Source: a virus | IMG/VR virus record: IMGVR_UViG_3300035701_000278 | Coordinates: 1 to 24,634 of that record | Reading direction: 5' to 3' (one strand) | Length of the DNA stretch: 24,634 nt | Shown here: positions 21,914 to 24,634 of the stretch, piece after piece | How positions within the stretch are numbered: the stretch's first letter is position 1 | Layout of the letters: the number at the start of each line of letters is the position of its first letter | Notes under the pieces: model-generated | Databases searched by the model: none | What the model was told of the DNA's origin: nothing | The model's input: only the letters and a program-made list of their open reading frames with translations | Program-made: the position numbers and the translations under genes

Positions 21914-21946
21914 TAATTCTCTTTCTGTTATTTATCAAGAGAATTA
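21914..21946 (-). promoter_or_regulatory. Perfect 10-bp inverted repeat enclosing the gp25 late promoter and ribosome binding site
   Basis: On the minus strand TAATTCTCTT (21946-21937) is followed by a 13-base loop and then AAGAGAATTA (21923-21914), an exact reverse complement. The right arm contains the gp25 Shine-Dalgarno sequence (AAGAGAA) and ends one base before the ATG. The loop contains GATAAATA. In mRNA arriving from upstream genes the hairpin would hide the ribosome binding site. mRNA started at the loop promoter would lack the left arm and leave the site free. This is the layout known for T4 genes such as e, soc and the intron endonuclease I-TevI. The function here is inferred. Confidence 0.6.
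21929..21936 (-). promoter_or_regulatory. Late-promoter motif GATAAATA before gp25
   Basis: Exact GATAAATA in the 46-base gap between the HNH stop and gp25 ATG, 16 bases from the start codon. It lies entirely within the loop of an inverted repeat. Transcription from it would begin close to the ribosome binding site, giving a very short leader. Confidence 0.65.
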
Positions 21947-21958
21947 AGTAGGACTATA

Positions 21959-22642
21959 TTAAGCGGAAGATTTTCTATTTGCCCAATATTCCTTCATTTT
22001 TATCGATCTTTTTATTTTTGATTCTTCCGAGATAATCTGTTTCAATCTTGCATCTTTCATCTTTTGTTTAGACTCATCGGAATGTGTTTTACCATAAAAA
22101 TGATTATTTTCACCTATATGAGACCTGCTTATTTTTTTACAGGTTTCTTCTGTGTGATTTTTACCTAAGTTTGCTTGTCTAAGTTTTTCTTTGGTATCTT
22201 CTGTCACCCGGTGGCCCATTTGTGCTTCGGACATATTCTTTCTTACTTCTACAGAACGATTCTGTTGTGCATATGTTATCTTATCTTGCACTTCCTTTGG
22301 TCTATTCTGTTGTGCTGCAGACATTTTCTGTCTTGTTTCATCAGACACAATCCTATTTGACATTATTTCGGCATGCTTTCTTCTTAACCACCCATATTCT
22401 TTATTATTTTTAACTCGATTTATCATCCATTTTGCTGCATATATTAAACTGGGATTATTATATATTTTTACCAATAATAGATGTGCCACAAGATGTTCTT
22501 CTGGTGTAAGATCGACTAAATTTATAGGATCATTAGTACCTCCTATACATCTCGGAATAATATGATGATATTCGGTGTATCCGTTTATTGTTCTGCATCG
22601 TGCTCTTTCTATAAGGCGAGTATAATGTATATTATAATTCAT
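21959..22642 (-). CDS. Free-standing HNH homing endonuclease with NUMOD3 repeats
   Basis: 227 aa, ATG at 22640-22642. The HNH nuclease is at residues ~22-58: EYHHIIPRCIGG (HH at 26-27), Asn41 in PINLVDL, then PEEHLVAHLL (His50, His54), the usual order for phage group HNH nucleases. From ~99 to 200 several NUMOD3-type DNA-binding motifs follow, for instance SDETRQKMSAAQ, TEDTKEKLRQANLGK, TEETCKKISRSHIGE and SDESKQKMKDARL. The basic C-terminus (IKRSIKMKEYWANR) fits DNA contact. Such enzymes cut a homologous phage genome near their insertion site and spread by repair. It separates the gp5-like and gp25 genes, which are usually close, and no intron is implied because both neighbours are intact. 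It looks more AT-rich than its neighbours, consistent with separate ancestry. A GATAAATA motif 28 bases upstream may drive it late. Confidence 0.9.
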   Translation of the reverse strand: MNYNIHYTRLIERARCRTINGYTEYHHIIPRCIGGTNDPINLVDLTPEEHLVAHLLLVKIYNNPSLIYAAKWMINRVKNNKEYGWLRRKHAEIMSNRIVSDETRQKMSAAQQNRPKEVQDKITYAQQNRSVEVRKNMSEAQMGHRVTEDTKEKLRQANLGKNHTEETCKKISRSHIGENNHFYGKTHSDESKQKMKDARLKQIISEESKIKRSIKMKEYWANRKSSA

Positions 22643-22670
22643 CTAAATCTCTAAATAAATATTATAATAT

Positions 22671-22678
22671 TATTTATC
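22671..22678 (-). promoter_or_regulatory. Late-promoter motif GATAAATA before the HNH gene
   Basis: The motif reads GATAAATA on the minus strand and overlaps the TAA stop of the gp5-like gene. It ends 28 bases before the HNH ATG. It fits the NATAAATA late consensus of T4-like cyanophages (T4: TATAAATA). Confidence 0.6.
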
Positions 22679-24626
22679 CCTTTCGGTCGCAGCCGTTTGG
22701 GTCAACATTATTAACAATCATGGTAATAATATTTGGACCACGACGACCCACTTGTGTGAACCACCTTGATTGCCTTAGTGAATCTCCTGCGGCATTGTAA
22801 TTTCTTGCCTTCATTGCAGCTATAAATCTTACAAACTTTGAGAGTCTTCCTTCTCCCATATTATAGCATAGGTCAGCACAGGCACGTTTTCTTATATCTG
22901 TTAATTCGCCCCATACATCAATACCTAATAATCGTTGGGCGCCTGATATAGAAATAGATGCATCTTGTTCAAACCACTGATCTACTTGTTCCTTAGAAAT
23001 AATAGTTGGTACAGGAAATTTTATCTTTTCATTTGTACGAAATAGGTGCCCAATTCCACCTGTTGGTAAATTTTTTGTATCTAAGTAAGAAACATATTTA
23101 ATACCTTCGTGAATCTTTAGTTGACACTTATATGCCTCCAGATTAAAATTCTTTGAGACTGCACTTTCGTTTGCCGGCGTTGGTGGTATATCTGTATTAT
23201 TCGCACCAGGTGTTGTATCGGTTGGTGGTGATGCGGTTGCCTCACTGCCTGCGCCACCTGAGCCTGCATATGTTTTTGCCCCGTCTGTTTGCGTCGGTGT
23301 ATAGCCTGTAATTGATTTGAATGTGAAATTTTCATGTTCTGGACATGGTTCATAGGTCGGTAATGTACTAACCGTTGTCTGTAATGCCTCAGCATTTCTT
23401 TTAAATTTAGATTCTGGATCAGACCAAGTGGCAAGAATATTAATCTTCTCAACCTGTTGTTTAATTTCTGCTGGTGTTGATTTAGTTGCCTTTGATGCAG
23501 CACTTGCATCTGTGGGCGAAATAGGTTTATTAGTTGGGACAGCACCACCGAGTTGCACGGCGCCACCAAGGAAGGAACCTGCTGTAACCTTTAAAGTTGA
23601 ATTTATTTCGACGCCGCCTGTAATTCTCGACTTGCCTGTAATATCAAAGAATTTTGCTGCTGAAAGAATATTTGTATCAGCTTTTAGGTTGATACTTGTA
23701 CCTGTACTAATTGATGTCATAGTTCCAGATTTCAAATTATACTCTGCATCTGTTTGTGTATGAATATCGCCGGCCGACTTGTAATCTTGTTTTCCAGAGG
23801 TAGTGGTTAGCGCATAATTGTTTTCAATTAGAACAATATTATCTTTGCCAACGGTTATAAAGAAATCCTTAAGCACATCTATATTTGAATTATTCTTTAC
23901 TGTTTGAAAAGAATCTTTATGAACAGTTGTGTGCATATTATTGAGTGCTTGTACTACAATATTGCCGCCCTCACCAGCGCCTTCACCTACATATTTGTAT
24001 AATGGAATAGTTTGTGTATTAGGGATATTATTAATATCGTATGTGAATGTCGTAGTGGAAGTAGTTGTATCTTTAGCAGCCTTCATAAAGATATTTTGAC
24101 CTGCTTCAATATTGATGTTTCTATCTGCACGTAGGTTAATGTCTTTCTGAGCACGCATTGAAATATTTGTTGCACCAAAAATATCTATATTACCCTTCTG
24201 ATCCATTTGCACCCAGGCAGTACCGTCTCGATTAATTAGGTAAACGAATCCATTTGTTTCATCTAGTTTAATCTGTGCTCCAGATTTAGTAGTTAATTGA
24301 ACATACTCGGATCCGCTCTCGTCATCCATAATAAAGGATGAACCGCCCTTTCTTCTAATATTAGCAGGAGACGCGGTAGTGTCGATAACTGGTCCCGGTG
24401 TTAGAATTCCAAAAACTGTACTAGGGGATTCGCGGCGAGCACTTGAGGTGGTAATACCGCGGCCTTGGTCGGTAATTAATCCCTGATTTCCCAATCCTTG
24501 AAACTTTGTTTTTTCGTAAGGTTTAGTTGCTCTGTCGGGCTGCGTTACCTTTAGATCCCATTTATTATATTCAGCTACGGGTATTAATTTTTCCGGATAT
24601 TGATAATTATTCGCATCAGCAGCCAT
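22674..24626 (-). CDS. gp5: gp5-like central spike protein with C-terminal T4-type tail lysozyme
   Basis: 650 aa, ATG at 24624-24626, eight bases from the window edge. Residues ~95-185 (FIMDDESGSEYVQL, SGAQIKLDETNG, then NISMRAQKDINLRADRNINI) and ~290-350 are spike-type beta repeats like those of gp5 and VgrG needles. LPTYEPCPEHENF (422-434) is the motif I associate with gp5/VgrG proteins. A Pro/Thr/Gly/Ala-rich linker (~450-490) leads to a GH24 lysozyme (~495-648). Its KIHEGIKYVSYLDTKNLPTG keeps Glu507, Asp516 and Thr522 at the spacing of T4 lysozyme Glu11, Asp20 and Thr26, followed by GIGHL. The protein should puncture the outer membrane and cut peptidoglycan at infection. In T4 gp5 the lysozyme lies between the OB fold and the needle; here it is last. 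A classical OB fold is not obvious at the N-terminus. Confidence 0.9.
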   Translation of the reverse strand: MAADANNYQYPEKLIPVAEYNKWDLKVTQPDRATKPYEKTKFQGLGNQGLITDQGRGITTSSARRESPSTVFGILTPGPVIDTTASPANIRRKGGSSFIMDDESGSEYVQLTTKSGAQIKLDETNGFVYLINRDGTAWVQMDQKGNIDIFGATNISMRAQKDINLRADRNINIEAGQNIFMKAAKDTTTSTTTFTYDINNIPNTQTIPLYKYVGEGAGEGGNIVVQALNNMHTTVHKDSFQTVKNNSNIDVLKDFFITVGKDNIVLIENNYALTTTSGKQDYKSAGDIHTQTDAEYNLKSGTMTSISTGTSINLKADTNILSAAKFFDITGKSRITGGVEINSTLKVTAGSFLGGAVQLGGAVPTNKPISPTDASAASKATKSTPAEIKQQVEKINILATWSDPESKFKRNAEALQTTVSTLPTYEPCPEHENFTFKSITGYTPTQTDGAKTYAGSGGAGSEATASPPTDTTPGANNTDIPPTPANESAVSKNFNLEAYKCQLKIHEGIKYVSYLDTKNLPTGGIGHLFRTNEKIKFPVPTIISKEQVDQWFEQDASISISGAQRLLGIDVWGELTDIRKRACADLCYNMGEGRLSKFVRFIAAMKARNYNAAGDSLRQSRWFTQVGRRGPNIITMIVNNVDPNGCDRKG

Positions 24627-24634
24627 GCCGGGTA

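Noticed and set aside
21959-22642. An intron at the HNH gene
   Set aside because: Both neighbouring genes are complete with proper starts and stops, so a free-standing endonuclease explains it without splicing.
22658-22671. 14-base palindrome AATATTATAATATT after the gp5-like gene
   Set aside because: Pure A/T in an A/T-rich gap, no G/C stem or U-run; too likely by chance to call a terminator or operator.

Overview
The window is the baseplate and tail-fibre end of the structural region of a T4-like, contractile-tailed bacteriophage (Caudoviricetes). The DNA is AT-rich and densely coded. All recognisable virion genes lie on the minus strand, so transcription runs from the right end (24.6 kb) to the left. 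Gene order and several families (gp5-like spike with a T4-type lysozyme, gp25, gp6, a giant structural protein, S74-chaperoned fibres) resemble environmental, probably aquatic, T4-like phages. The host cannot be named from this sequence.

On the minus strand, read 24.6 kb towards 0: (1) a 650-aa gp5-like central spike with its lysozyme at the C-terminus (22674-24626); (2) a free-standing HNH/NUMOD3 homing endonuclease (21959-22642); (3) gp25 baseplate wedge (21493-21912), coupled by a TAATG overlap to (4) a double-length gp6 wedge protein (17561-21493); (5) a 3913-aa virion protein filling nearly half the window (5756-17497), carrying about 14 tandem glycine/tyrosine-type beta repeats; (6) a 49-aa small gene (5584-5733) and (7) a 257-aa structural protein (4807-5580) sharing a KDTGEVLV motif; (8, 9) two tail-fibre genes (2712-4805 and 1214-2710) with nearly identical 5' parts and different 3' parts, the first ending in two consecutive S74 autoprotease/chaperone modules; (10) a 40-codon gene remnant and (11) a SAM-methyltransferase-like protein (433-1029). 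At the left edge a partial plus-strand gene (3-350), related to the GDPD/PLC-like phosphodiesterases, runs convergently and marks the end of the structural module.

Genes 1, 3, 4 and probably 5 follow the spike - gp25 - gp6 - gp7 order of contractile tails (compare P2 V-W-J-I-H), followed by the fibres that the baseplate carries. Four exact GATAAATA motifs were found, all on the minus strand, and all in or at the edge of intergenic gaps. They fit the NATAAATA late-promoter consensus of T4-like cyanophages. The most interesting regulatory structure is in front of gp25. There the late-promoter motif lies in the loop of a perfect 10-bp inverted repeat whose other arm contains the gp25 ribosome binding site, the layout known from T4 genes whose early read-through mRNA is translationally silent and whose late mRNA is active.

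No tRNA, rRNA, CRISPR array, integrase or insertion sequence was seen. No gap between genes exceeds 300 bases.
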